The position numbers were made by a program, and so were the translations under genes. Under the pieces are notes generated by a model. It was not told the origin of the DNA and did not search any database. It saw nothing but the letters and a program-made list of their open reading frames with translations. Positions 51,115-61,794 of a DNA stretch of 64,000 nucleotides are shown here, in pieces; the first letter of the stretch is position 1, and each line of letters starts with the position of its first letter. This DNA comes from Plectrocnemia conspersa (Eukaryota; Arthropoda; Insecta; Trichoptera; Polycentropodidae). The stretch covers positions 434,001 to 498,000 of the forward strand of contig VTFK01000207.1 in assembly GCA_009617715.1 (NCBI GenBank), written 5' to 3'.

Positions 51115-51451
51115 CTAGGGAACTGTGGCACTCACTTTTTCTTAAGCTCAAGGAGCACATATTTTATTAGATTAAGATCCAAAACTGGCTAGTCGATGAG
51201 ATAATTATTTATCTACTTGTCAACTGACTTAAATCAGCTGATTTGCTTTTTACTAAATAGACCAAAACTCTGCTCACTTGCACAGCTAACATACGCCACA
51301 TATATTTGAACTGAGGGTGTGTTAATACGTCGTCGCCAACGAAAGATTCTGATCCAACAAACAGTTTTGACACGGATAGTTTGGTATCAGTTTCTAAAAG
51401 GTCGTCACATAATCGTCTATTTACCTTTATATCTGTTACTTTAGAGCCCAC
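51115..51451 (-). mobile_element. Tc1-like transposase relic
   Basis: Minus-strand reading ID-stop-PVLDLNLIKYVLLELKKK (51197 down to about 51130) fits the Tc1 signature DWP.QSPDLNPIE.VW.ELK.., which holds the second catalytic Asp. Upstream, the 80-codon minus frame contains SKLFVGSESFVGDDVLTH..F, weakly like the preceding ..FNLFGSDG..YV.. region. Stops and missing residues make it dead. No terminal repeats found. Confidence 0.55.
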
Positions 51452-51719
51452 CTAAACGAAGCCATCGCGAAAACATGTATTATCAGATTGTCAGTTATAA
51501 TCTTAAATGGCAATAAATATTATTTATATTACAAACCTTTAAGTACTCAATACTTCTAATATTGCCCCACACAAATTAATCAAGCAATGTCATAAGTTGT
51601 AGTTAACAAAAAATTAGCGAGGTATGTCAATAATTTATTTATAAAGATCTAAATAAAATACGATTAAAAGTTCGTCCTAATTTTTAGCATACTTGAATAT
51701 TTTTGAACATAATTTAGTG

Positions 51720-52187
51720 AAAGCTCGCATTCCATCGTCGTTTGACAAAAAACAACAACACAAAATCGTGTTTAGCATGTTGTGTTCTACTTCTTTGGTT
51801 GATATATGATCGCTTAATTAGATTTCGCAGATGAATTATATTCGGCGAGCCATTTTTCTATTAGGGCCGCTCGCATGTCGGCCCTACATAACTTAAGCCA
51901 AACCATAAATAAGACGGGCGTGTGTCCGGGCCCCTTTTTTATTCTCCTCTTCGCCTTTTCAACATTTGTAAAACAAATTGAACCATATCATAAGGGAATG
52001 ATGAGGGGATTATTTTTCCGTTCGCCCCCTATCATTTGCATATCGCTGGTGGCGCCTTTGCATATTTTTCCTATAAACAACGCACTTTTTTCGGACGATA
52101 GCGCCCGGGAACAATTCTGACCGATTTTAAGTACACGCCGGGGAAAGTTTTTTGTTTACGAGTGTACTCTGCTGTGCATATTATTAG
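51720..52187. other. GC-richer noncoding island
   Basis: Balanced block (GGGCCGCTCGCATGTCGGCC, GTGTCCGGGCCCC). An 81-codon + frame is hydrophobic but unrecognised. Contains TTTGCATATCG and TTTGCATATTT, two octamer-like POU/homeodomain sites about 30 bases apart. Candidate regulatory element. Confidence 0.4.
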
Positions 52188-52218
52188 GTCAGTTCATAAA
52201 TTCGTGCGTATTTTAGAG
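52188..52218 (+). mobile_element. Possible mariner terminal repeat
   Basis: TTAGGTCAGTTCATAAATTC followed by GTGCG has the look of a mariner inverted terminal repeat (TTAGGT...GTTC). The matching opposite end was not found downstream. Motif-only call. Confidence 0.3.
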
Positions 52219-52219
52219 T

Positions 52220-52985
52220 CAAATCAAACACAAAAAACAATTTCAATCAATGATATCGGATTTAATTTAAAACAGTGATCAACATATAATAAATAGCAGT
52301 GCACTATAACTTGTTAATAATAAATTAATTAAAATATAAACATATATTGTAAATACTGTATACTTACATATATATACCTACATATAAAAACATTAAAATA
52401 TTGTAAAAAAGTGTTAATGTCAATCTAAAGCACCATCCTAATTTTAAACAGCCATCGTCGAAAACACCTTTGTATCTGGTTAGCTCTTCAAGTAGCTGGA
52501 TAGCCAGAACATAATGTAATTTATAAGTGCTAATATTTTGGGCAAGGCTCTTATTGAATTGACTCTACGGAACCTTAAATTTTTTATTTTGTGGCGCAAA
52601 ATCCACATATGTACTAATATTATACCATTTTTAAAGCACAAACGTAACGAGAAAAAACAGCACAATGCCTCAACTGGAAATTATTAAGGAGAATAAATGT
52701 CTCTTATTTCTGTCAGAGTCGGAACTTGTTGACTCTTCTTTGATTCAAATCTTCTCCGGCTCTCTTATGTCTTTGGTGGTAGATAATAGTAAATTGTTAA
52801 CCAAATGTGATTTTAAAATCAAAATATATGTATTTAATTAGCTCACGATAACGTATTTACAACAAGAAGGACTAATAAATAAAAAGAGTTTTTTTAAATT
52901 TATTTCAATAAAAACTATTTTATATACAGATAAATACAACCGAGGTCGATTGGTTTAAGGTTTTATTTAATATTGAACTCTTTGA
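52220..52985. other. AT-rich stretch, nothing recognised
   Basis: A/T-dominated. A 61-codon minus frame (52480-52665) is unrecognised; a GC-richer patch at 52700-52780 has no clear identity. Confidence 0.4.
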
Positions 52986-52989
52986 TCTA

Positions 52990-53335
52990 GAGATGCGTCT
53001 AAGATAAATCTGTCCAATTTAGGAGATCGTCTCTTTTATTGGCTAAGAACGCAGCCCAAGGTTTATGCGTTCCGCTTCGCTAAGCGTTTGACCGATTTTA
53101 TCTTACATACCTCCCATACCATTCTCCGCTGGTATGAAAATTCGAATTTGGCCAAGGAGCATTTATTATCGGCAATAAAGAAAGCTTATCACAAATTTTA
53201 TGCGAACAAATTATATTATTCGAAAGTAATCTCTTACCTTGTTATTTTTTCGAAGGAATCGAATGTAAAAAAAACTTGTCGATTATCGCAAAGTCGTTAA
53301 GAAGCGAAATAGTCTCAGCCCACGCATACTCGATT
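52990..53335. other. GC-richer island dense in TTTATTG/TTTATG sites
   Basis: Within 300 bases: CTTTTATTGGC, GGTTTATGCG, CATTTATTATCGGCAATAAAG and ATTTTATGCG, all fitting the TTTATKR preference of Abd-B/Caudal-class homeodomains. A 70-codon + frame is unrecognised. Motifs are seen; enhancer role is inferred. Confidence 0.35.
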
Positions 53336-54600
53336 TTTTTTAATTTAAGGTAAAATTCGTTATCTTCATATAAAAATCGATTATAAATTATCAATTAAGA
53401 GATTTTATCAAATATGTGGGCCTTTTTAAAATGTTCGTTGGAAATTATTTTCAGCTATTTTTATTATTTATACTTTTAAATTTAAAGTATAAAAACGAAT
53501 AGTAAAGATAGCGCCCTACCTTTAGTTTTAGAATCTATGGACAGAAGCATTAAAACATGCTGTTACATTAGTATGCTTAGTGTCTTTTAGAGAGAAAAGT
53601 GAAGCATTTTCTATATAATTGTATATTGGATTTCCAAGAACAGCTTTTAGCAATATAATGAAAATATTAAATTGCCCGAAATGACAAGATGTCGCGAACG
53701 ATTTGTATTTATTAATATCAGTAAGGGGTGGAAAAGAAGAACATAATAAAAATATGCATAACAGTCATAAAGTAAATTTGAACATAGTGATTTTTGTTTA
53801 AAAAAATAAATATCGATGAATGACTTAAAAACTATTATTGAAAGCTCTATTGCAATTTTGTATAAATTATTATACTTATAATTTTTGTTATTAACCACTT
53901 TTATTTAATCGTCATTGAACGAAAAACATTAAAAAAATAATTATATCAAAGAACCAGTATTCCAAATACAATTCAGTTTTATTAGGTCTTTCAATTAATC
54001 TTTTTTTCATTTCAAATATACGGGAGACCAATAAAGAACTTTACATTAAAGATCTACTGAATTTATAAAGAAATACTTAGTTCAAAAAATTAAATTTAAT
54101 CATAAAAAATCCATTTAAATAATTTAAAGAAGACCAGTATTTAGATTCTATTACATTATAACAATACATTTATTTTTTGGTGATATATGTGGCACGTGGC
54201 AATTTCATTTTTTATATAAAAATAAACATAAGTTTATAAATGGTTTTTAAATACATATACATATTAGTATAAAAATGCAAACAGCTTCATTTCTATGCAA
54301 TTTGTATATTTTATATTATAAAAATCTATTCATGTAATCTATTCATACATTATACAATATTTCATTAACATGAACCCTAAATAGTTTTGTTGAAGCATAA
54401 GTTATATTTTTTTAAATCAATGATGTCTTTAAAAATATAAAAGACATACATACAAAAAAATATGTAATTTAGACTATTATTCTTTATGATAATTAATTTA
54501 AGACTTTATATCACCGATTTTAATATCGATTAGTATATAAAATATAAAATATTAAATTAAAGTATTTTATTTTGGTGTCACTTTACTAAAAGTGTTAAAA
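53336..54600. other. AT-rich stretch, nothing recognised
   Basis: A/T-dominated DNA. TATACTTT and AAAGTATA form a small hairpin at about 53468-53490. The 83-codon minus frame at 53647-53898 is not supported. Confidence 0.4.
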
Positions 54601-54607
54601 ATATTTT

Positions 54608-54640
54608 CACTAATGTATTTTTGTTTTGTTTCAGGTGAGT
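54608..54640 (+). other. Candidate recursive splice site C (3'SS joined to 5'SS)
   Basis: TTTTTGTTTTGTTTCAG ends at 54634 and GTGAGT (54635-54640) follows directly. CACTAATG at 54608-54615 is a good branchpoint candidate 20 bases upstream, similar to ACTAATG at site A. The distance from site B is 13,285 bases. With A and B this gives an ordered series on one strand. Confidence 0.75.
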
Positions 54641-54644
54641 TTTC

Positions 54645-55660
54645 ATTTTTTTCTAAGTGTAAGAATATTTTTAAAATATAACTAAATCTATCTATATTAT
54701 AGTTTATCTCTTATTATATAGAGAGCATATTTAAACATAATTAATAATTGCAATAAGTTCTGTGCTATTTTAAATAAACATTCATAACTCAAAAATGACT
54801 AGAAAATGGAGAAGCAGAAAATATGTAAATTATATTTTAACTGCCTTTGTCTATAAGTTAGGTATAGCATTTACATTTTATTTAACAAATTCAACAAACC
54901 AAACCATATAGGTTATACAATAAATTGTCTTGATAGGCCAATGAGTGTTTCTCTCTTAAAAAATAAAAACGAAAAAAATGTTTTTATTAAAGTAAAAAAT
55001 ATCGTTTATGCCTTTAAATATATCGTTAGCTGTTTCTTATCAAATGAGGCTTTTTTTTAAAATTTAGGTTAAAATTTCTAAAACTCATGATTGAACACAA
55101 ATAAATATTTAACTTTTTAGCTTTTTTTTTAAAGTTAACTCTAGTTTTTGGTTTTATATAATTATAAATAATAAAAAAAAATATATCTGTTTTTTTTTAT
55201 TTCAAATATTATCCTTCTCAAAAAAATTTGTTTTTTAAATATGAAAATACAGATAAATTTTCGATTATTCGCCGATAATGAAATAAATTGTATCCTAACG
55301 CTCCTAGTAAAAAGGCACTAGGATACAAATACAGATAAAATCCATGCTCCCTTTGTAGACATCTGAGAACTTATCTTTGAATTTTCTCTGACAACTTCGC
55401 CTTCTGGGATTTTAGAGTCTATAATTCCAGAGAAGACTTTAGAATCTAGACAATAGAGTTATATTTGAGGACGCTATTTTACAGAATGCGAATTGTCGAT
55501 AAATTATTTAAGTCACACGCGCTCTGCATAACAAAGCCGAACATACTGGCGATGTGTATAAAAAATCTTCATCAATATTTTAATGTTACCTTCAAGGTAT
55601 TGATGGAAGTATTTGTAACCAAAACTCTTACTCTTAAGCTGCAAGAGAAAAATATGATAA
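54645..55660. other. AT-rich stretch with a short hairpin
   Basis: GTATCCTA (about 55289) and TAGGATAC (about 55318) form 8-bp arms around a CTCCTAG...CACTAGG loop. The 66-codon + frame at 55465-55665 is unrecognised. Confidence 0.4.
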
Positions 55661-55662
55661 TG

Positions 55663-56245
55663 TGACACTTGGGGATACTGAAAGGTAGTTGATTTTTGAT
55701 CAACTCTACAGTGACTCTTTCTGTAAATAGAGCAAATCCGAATTTGTGCTATTCAACTAATATATTTTTAGGTCATCCGCATATAATAAGGTTTTAATTT
55801 TCGCGTCTTGATGAAAAACAAAAATAGAGGACCCAGATTGAATCCCTGTAAAACTCCAAAATGAGCAAAATACTTATAGGAGCAAAAATTAGTATCATAT
55901 AAATTTAATATTTAATAAATATAAAATATATGAATATAAAAATATAAATTTTATATTTATTTAATTATTTTAATTATTAAATTTTATATTTATAAATATA
56001 AAAATATAAATTTTATATTTAAATATTTACTTGTAGGTATTTATTATATCTGATTGACTCACTAAAAAATTAACTAAAAAAAAGCTAAAGAGACCGTTGC
56101 TAAAAAAGCTAAAGTTGCTCAATTTGCAAAGAAGTAGCTCATAACAAATTCTGTCGAATGCTTTTTAAAAGTTGGTATAGACTACTTTGACCTTGATTTT
56201 AGAATCGATGGTTTTTATCACTGCCTTAAAAAGGCGCAAGAGCTT
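55663..56245 (-). mobile_element. Jockey-like reverse transcriptase relic, split by AT-rich DNA
   Basis: Reading the minus strand downstream: VKVVYTNF-stop-KAFDRICYELLLCKL (about 56190-56110) is the catalytic motif 'VYTDFSKAFDR..H..LL.KL'. After an AT-rich segment (about 56085-55880) comes VLQGFNLGPLFLFFIK (55858-55810), the GVPQGSNLGPLLFLIFIND motif. The two conserved blocks are in the right order. Stops and an intervening AT-rich expansion make it dead. A YADD box is not clearly preserved. Confidence 0.7.
55920..56030. repeat. Direct repeat of ATATAAAAATATAAATTTTA in AT-rich insert
   Basis: The block AATATAAAAATATAAATTTT, itself partly self-complementary, occurs twice about 65 bases apart within the AT-rich segment that splits the reverse transcriptase relic. 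Confidence 0.75.
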
Positions 56246-56725
56246 AGTGGCCGAGGAACGACTCAGACGAAAATAATATATGTATAAAACTTACACGATA
56301 GCATCACGATTAAGAAGCCTTACACTCACTTGATACATGGCTGTTTGGATAGTATGTACTTTTTACCTATGGCCCGATTTTCCTAGCTTAGTCCTAATAA
56401 CGCCCAAAGTTTATAAGGACACAATTATCCCTAATGAATTTCGCATAACGTTCCTGTGGTGCGAGTCGTGTTTGCGTCTGCGGCGAGAGGCTCTGAGGGC
56501 TGTTTTCAGGGGTTGTTAGTAAGGGGTAGGTTTTTCCCCGCGGCACGCCACCAGATAAGACACCTGGTGTTAATTTGACAAATTGAATTAAGGAGTGCGG
56601 TTCGCCCAACCACCCCCAAACCGCCCCCTAAACCCGCGATAATTACACGTCACGCTCACGTGACGCGCATTTTAAAAGACTCACGTGACAGGGGGTGGGT
56701 GGCCGGCTACAAGGTGGAGACTTTA
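56246..56725. other. GC-richer noncoding island with repeated CACGTGA sites
   Basis: Begins directly beside the retrotransposon relic. At 56645-56695, GCTCACGTGACGCGC and GACTCACGTGACAGG present two identical TCACGTGA palindromic E-boxes (about 30 bases apart), typical of bHLH-ZIP proteins such as USF/MITF or Max-class factors. CACCCCCAAACCGCCCCC follows a GC-rich block. A minus 71-codon frame is unrecognised. Candidate regulatory element. Confidence 0.45.
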
Positions 56726-56729
56726 TTAA

Positions 56730-57160
56730 TTTACAAAAATGTAAAAATTATCCAAAGTGAAAGAATGTAATCATGTTTGTATTCTGTATTTCGCGGTAAA
56801 AGGATAATCATGTATTGTGAAATGTTATAGACTTGTTTTATAGTTACTTACTTGAATCATAATAGCTTTCAATAGCAGAGCTTGTTTTTAGTACTTAGAA
56901 TTTTAAATTTATACAATATCAAAGTAATTGTTTTAAGCCTATCTGCACTTTAGAGATTTTTAATTAATATTTCCATCTCCTACAAAAATTTTATCATATT
57001 ATAATAGTACATAAAATGCTAATATAAATTGCGCAACAGAAAAAAAAGTACACCGCTGCTTCTCATTAATGATCTTATATAATTTTTTTGCATATTTTGA
57101 TTGCCAGGTTTGTTTTTGGATTAACGTGATTCTTAGATTTGGTCTTGATTGTCCAAATAG
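56730..57160. other. AT-rich stretch, nothing recognised
   Basis: A/T-dominated DNA without a supported feature. Confidence 0.4.
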
Positions 57161-57162
57161 TT

Positions 57163-57417
57163 CTAAATCCAAATTCATACAAATATGTCATAAGAACAAG
57201 TACTTTTTCTTCCATTCTGTGAAACACGTTTAGTGTAAAATACTTAATATCTAAAGTATTGCTTTCGAACTTTATTTTTTTAGTTCTATTTCTTACCAAC
57301 CAATAACTTTATTTTAGCTATTCATTATTTATGTATATCAATATAATGATCTACATATATTAATGAAATGATTTTAACAGTTACAGATACTGTCTTTTTA
57401 GCTAAACAAAAACTTGT
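57163..57417. repeat. Dispersed repeat, copy 1 (about 255 bp)
   Basis: From CTAAATCCAAATTCATAC to AGCTAAACAAAAACTTGT this segment aligns along its whole length with 58881-59136 in the same orientation. It includes shared blocks such as TGTAAAATACTTAATATCT and TATCAATATAATGATCTACA. I estimate about 90% identity by eye. Flanking DNA is unrelated. Family unknown; probably a small transposon or a fragment of one. Confidence 0.9.
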
Positions 57418-57534
57418 GCACTTGCATTAATTTGTAATTGTATACTTTGGTTAATGTTAAATCATCACATTGTAGTATCGAAAGTTTAGCGTATTTACAT
57501 GTTCCTAAATTATTTATTTAACTCGCATAGAAAA

Positions 57535-57780
57535 CCACAATTTGTATGTCTGGCTTTTTCGAGTTCGAGTGAATACTAATTTTACGTGAGATATCAGTTA
57601 ACCTTTTCGTGTCGTGGGGCTTTACTTAATCTTCTATTTCGGGTTAAACAAACCCGCGTTGCGGTTAAGGCCATCTACCTACCCAAAAATATGCCATCCA
57701 AGTTTGAGCGTTAATTATATCAACTTGCGACGTTTCGACATTAATATTCATGCTTGTAACGATATTCTTGAGAGATAATT
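57535..57780. other. GC-richer noncoding patch
   Basis: Balanced sequence (GTGTCGTGGGGCTTTAC, CAAACCCGCGTTGCGG). No coding frame. Candidate regulatory element. Confidence 0.3.
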
Positions 57781-58029
57781 AGGTAATACAAGAGCCTCTG
57801 TAAATGAAATAAGGGTACAGTAAGATTATTTTTTTAATTTTCTATACATATATATTTTTTGGGATGTCCATGTCTTATAGTTGAATTTATTCCATATTAA
57901 GTCAATGTATCTTTGAATTTTTATAAAGTAATTAGTTTATTATATAGTTACAGTTAACGGTACTCAAAAAATAAAAAATTGTAGCATTGTTCTCAAGAGT
58001 ACATTAGCTTAGCGAAAGAAAGTTATGTA

Positions 58030-58545
58030 AGATTTTTTCATCAAGAAGCACCAAGCTGGCCCGTGCACGTTTAAACCATAAAACGGTTGCGGTTGTAAAA
58101 CTTGGGGTAATTTTTCTGTAAGCCTTAAATTACAATGTAATTGGCTTCATTCTGCATTCGACATTCTCGGTGCATGCAATCTGTCCCGCGAGTAGCACGT
58201 GATAAAGCACAATGGACAGAATGGCATAACAGCCCACCCCAATCCACCTCCCTCTCTCTCTCTCACTCTTGCAAAACTCTTTCAGTGTGCGACGATAGAA
58301 GAAGTCGCAATTTCCATTGGAAAAGGTCACTTTGAATAATATCTGCATTCAAAATTCGATTTAGACTCCGGGGGGATGCGCGCTGCGCCGCGGTCCATCT
58401 GTTGCATAAGAATAAGTAATCTACTTTGGTAAGACACAAACGTACATAAAATTCTCTCCTTCTCTCCATCTCTGCATAGCCCTTTGTGAATTTAATCGCA
58501 ACTAAATTAATCGCAGAGTTTCCTTTTCGCATGAAAATGCTTTAA
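58030..58545. other. GC-richer noncoding island with a CT-rich run
   Basis: About 500 bases of balanced composition, including CCTCCCTCTCTCTCTCTCAC (58248-58267) and GGGGGGATGCGCGCTGCGCC (about 58371). Overlapping frames of 64-89 codons on both strands are unrecognised. Candidate regulatory element. Confidence 0.4.
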
Positions 58546-58880
58546 ATAATCTTATTTAGTTGTATAAAATAAGCTTAAAGTTGAAGGTTTACAATATTAG
58601 ACAATCTAGGAACACTTGTCTTAAGAAATGATACATAATGTATCTTATGGTTCAAATAAGGAGCTAACTAAATGATAATTTATTTTTATTTATTCAAAAA
58701 TGGTCTTATTGCTAAAATGAAAGCCCGTCTGTCAGGTTATGGAAGAGATAAGAAAATTCGTCTGCTCTCAAGGAATTTCGGTAGTTTTATGATTTTCTTC
58801 TAGCAAAATTTTTAAAATTAATATTTGCGTGGTTTTCGATCTTCTATTTAATCGCTTTTTTCTTATTTTTGTTGTGTGTG

Positions 58881-59136
58881 CTAAATCCAGATTCATACAA
58901 ATATGTCGTACGAACAAGTACTTTTTCGTCAATTCTGTGAAACACGTCTAGTGTAAAATACTTAATATCTTAGGTATTGCTCTCGAATTTTATTTTAATA
59001 GCTCTATTTCTTTACCAACCAATAATCTTATTTTAGCTCTTCATTATTTATGTATATCAATATAATGATCTACATATATTAATTAAATAATTTCGACAGT
59101 TACAGACACTGTCTTTTTAGCTAAACACAAAGTTGT
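58881..59136. repeat. Dispersed repeat, copy 2 (about 255 bp)
   Basis: Partner of 57163-57417, same orientation, 1.7 kb apart. The copies differ by scattered substitutions and one- to few-base indels, which argues for two insertions or an old local duplication rather than a recent one. Confidence 0.9.
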
Positions 59137-59267
59137 TGAAATCAATACCGGTATTTTGGTATCGAAAAAGTGTTTCATATTTATGATATATATTTCATCA
59201 CTGGTATTTAAAAAGTATGTTTATATTAAGCTCGATGTATACCGTTTTATAAATGTGTGCATACAGA

Positions 59268-59411
59268 TTTGTGCAGTGATTGCAAAACTTTTGCAAAGCG
59301 CGACTTCTCCCGTTACGGTGCAAGCAAGCAAAACATATTCAATGTTTGTTGATGAAATGAAGCGTGAAATGGGTAAACTCCGTTATAAAGATGTTTCGCT
59401 TCGCGGTACAA
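59268..59411 (+). other. Exon-like open segment of unknown product
   Basis: A GC-richer 144-base segment is preceded by GTGTGCATACAG (acceptor-like, ends 59267) and followed by GTAAGT (59413-59418, perfect donor). It is open throughout, with codon use that looks protein-like (SMFVDEMKREMGKLRYKDV). I recognise no family; a vague HMG-box flavour is not enough for a call. A 48-codon open frame is not significant alone, so this may be a regulatory island or a cryptic exon. Confidence 0.3.
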
Positions 59412-59419
59412 CGTAAGTG

Positions 59420-60440
59420 GGAAAATTTGGCTCGAGATTGTATATACATCGTATAAATATTGCTATGTAAAAATATTTTAGGCAAAAGTAGGAAAACATC
59501 ATACAAAATGATATTTTCTCAAACATATTTTTTATAAAAAATCAATAAATTTATAAATAAATTATTGATTTATTTCAATTAATACCAATTTTAATTTATA
59601 CTAAAATACAAATATTCCTTCAGAATATTGCAAATCAAAACTATCATTTTAATTAATTAATTAATTTAACAATAAAATATGTAAAAAAAAAGTTCAACTA
59701 GATGTAGGGCAATGCAAAAGTAGTTTTTAACATTTTTGTTTGTTTGTTTATGAATATTGATCATGTGTGAGTTAAAATTATTTTTATTTAATTATTAAAA
59801 TATGTATTTAACTTTTATATTAGTAAAAATATATTCACATTATGTATATTTGCAACTGTAAATTGGAGTTAAATTCATATTCTTTCTAATACTATTATCG
59901 AAAAACTAAATTTGCTTTCTTGCAAATAAAAAAATCGTATAAATGTGTAATACTTATATTTGAGTCAGGCGTTTGATACAATACAATAATGCGACTTTTT
60001 TCAATAAAAAATATAAGCACCTAAGCTAGAATCACGCTAATGGTCAATCATTTGTATTGTAAAATTACCCACAATAATACATAATTCAAGTACAAATAAA
60101 AATGGCAAAAATAAAATTATTTTCTTAAAAAATCTAATTAATTATAAAAAAAACATACGTTAGGGTAATATACAACATTTTATTTTTCTATATAAAAAAT
60201 CCTTGTAGTTTAGGGTTATTTATGACATTTATAACGAAAGTAATTTTGAATATTTTACACGGTATTCAAGCATTTTTCCTGACCTTGATATCAGGTGTGT
60301 ATTATTTATTGTATTATTTTTAAAAAACAAAGTAGATTGCTATTTAAATCATTGTGAAAAGATTAGGATTGTCACGTAAACTTTGTATATGCAATTATAC
60401 GTAAAGTTTTTTTTTTATTATATATGTGAATGCGTCTGTA
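59420..60440. other. AT-rich stretch, nothing recognised
   Basis: A/T-dominated, with AATTAATTAATTAATTTAA at 59649-59668. ATATCAGGTGTGT near 60288 is a weak acceptor-donor look-alike and is not called. Confidence 0.4.
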
Positions 60441-60471
60441 GACTTTAGGCGTATTTAAATTAAGTTTAAAT

Positions 60472-60527
60472 CAAGCTGGACGCTTCTCTCTTCGCATCCC
60501 CTATGCGGAGAGAAGCGGCGGCTTCTA
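60472..60527. other. Long imperfect stem-loop
   Basis: CGCTTCTCTC (60481-60490) pairs with GAGAGAAGCG (60508-60517). After a TT bulge, CGCAT (60493-60497) pairs with ATGCG (60503-60507) around a 5-nt loop CCCCT. AAGC (60473-60476) and GCTT outside extend the stem with an internal loop. It is a structured RNA candidate if transcribed, but the loop and stem are short for an insect microRNA precursor and I recognise no mature microRNA. Confidence 0.6.
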
Positions 60528-60739
60528 TTTGGTTGAAGTTCGTACGAAATTATCAAGTCAAAATTTTAAGTTTAAATGTCAGTAAAAATAAAATCTGTGT
60601 CGAAGTGAAATGAGTGTCGTTCCCGTAATTATATTAATGGATTTTATTTTTCCTCCCTTTCGGTAGGACGGGCAAAAACAAAAGTATGGCAGTTCGGTAG
60701 TTTTGTTATCAAACAAAATACTAAAGTAGTACAAACAGC

Positions 60740-60950
60740 TGTTTAGATGACCATCTTGAATGCACGTGCTATATTATTTTTATGCGTTTGCTATGAATAC
60801 ATTTATTATTTTTGCTTAATGGCTGTGCACTATCCACTGACTACATTAACTCAAACAAATTGCATTGGGCAAAATCCTAGCCGATCCTCTTCCTCAAATC
60901 TTCTTGAACTATCTGGAACTGTACACATTATTATAACAGGTCGTTTTTAG
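60740..60950. other. Modestly GC-richer noncoding patch
   Basis: Contains ACAGCTGTTT (E-box CAGCTG) and GGGCAAAATCCTAGCC. A 67-codon + frame is unrecognised. Confidence 0.25.
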
Positions 60951-61129
60951 TTACAGATTTTTGTTACTCTCAAGATGTGATATTTTTATATTATATGTAT
61001 TAAAACTCAACAGTTTAATTTGCCTATTTACATTGTCAATTTGTGTCAACTATACAAATTCTACATATAATTCTGAATAACTGCAACGTTTTCCTATATG
61101 CAGTTTTAATTTTTATTCATACTGAACCA

Positions 61130-61680
61130 TTGCAGGCAATACACATGTACGTTCAAAGCACAGAAGCGAAGTAAAATTGCCTCAACTAACCCAAGTTGAA
61201 TTGAATTCGTGAAAAGACACAGCCACGTTACGTAACTTAGCGTCGGGGCACTGGTGACCTAATCGATCGGTCCCACCTTTCGAACTGCATTCGATTTGGA
61301 TTGCGTGTCGAAATGTGTGCTTGCCATGCACGAACGGCTATTTATTTAAGTTTAATTGTAAAATGCCAATGTTGCGCAGGCATGCCACTGCACTTTGGAC
61401 AGGGCACGCAATCAAGAGCGTATATTTAGCGGCACTTACCAAACTGTGCGCCGCATATTTGCAACGTGCACCACCTGTGCTTTTGCATGTAACACCCTTG
61501 ATATAGCAATTTCAGACACTTTGATACGGGTATCGATATAGCAATTTTATAATGTGTAATCACGGACCTTAACTTGCTAAGCCAGCGCTAAGAGCAAGAT
61601 TACAAGTTGGGTAGTAAATTCAAAAACGCGGACTAACAACGTAGTCAACGAAAGTAATGACTTATATAGTAATTGTAATA
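61130..61680. other. GC-richer noncoding island
   Basis: About 500 bases of balanced composition with GATACGGGTATCGATATAGC and a second ATATAGCAATTT within 40 bases. The 63-codon + frame is unrecognised. Candidate regulatory element. Confidence 0.35.
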
Positions 61681-61731
61681 ATATTTAAAGATTTTTCTAT
61701 TCATTTTTTTTAAATGAAAAGTCAGGGTATT

Positions 61732-61787
61732 AAAATATATTTCACACACTGATTTTTACAAAAATATATTCCACACACTGATTTCAC
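61732..61787. repeat. Tandem duplication, period 29 bp
   Basis: AAAATATATTTCACACACTG (61732) repeats from 61761 as AAAATATATTCCACACACTG, with GATTT following in both. Two nearly identical units. Confidence 0.9.
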
Positions 61788-61794
61788 AAATAAC

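Noticed and set aside
59310..59411. HMG-box resemblance of YSMFVDEMKREM.
   Set aside because: Only the F..EM pattern agrees; the following helix residues do not, so no family is named.
60284..60302. ATATCAG/GTGTGT on + as another recursive site.
   Set aside because: Donor lacks the AGT ending and the tract is interrupted by purines.
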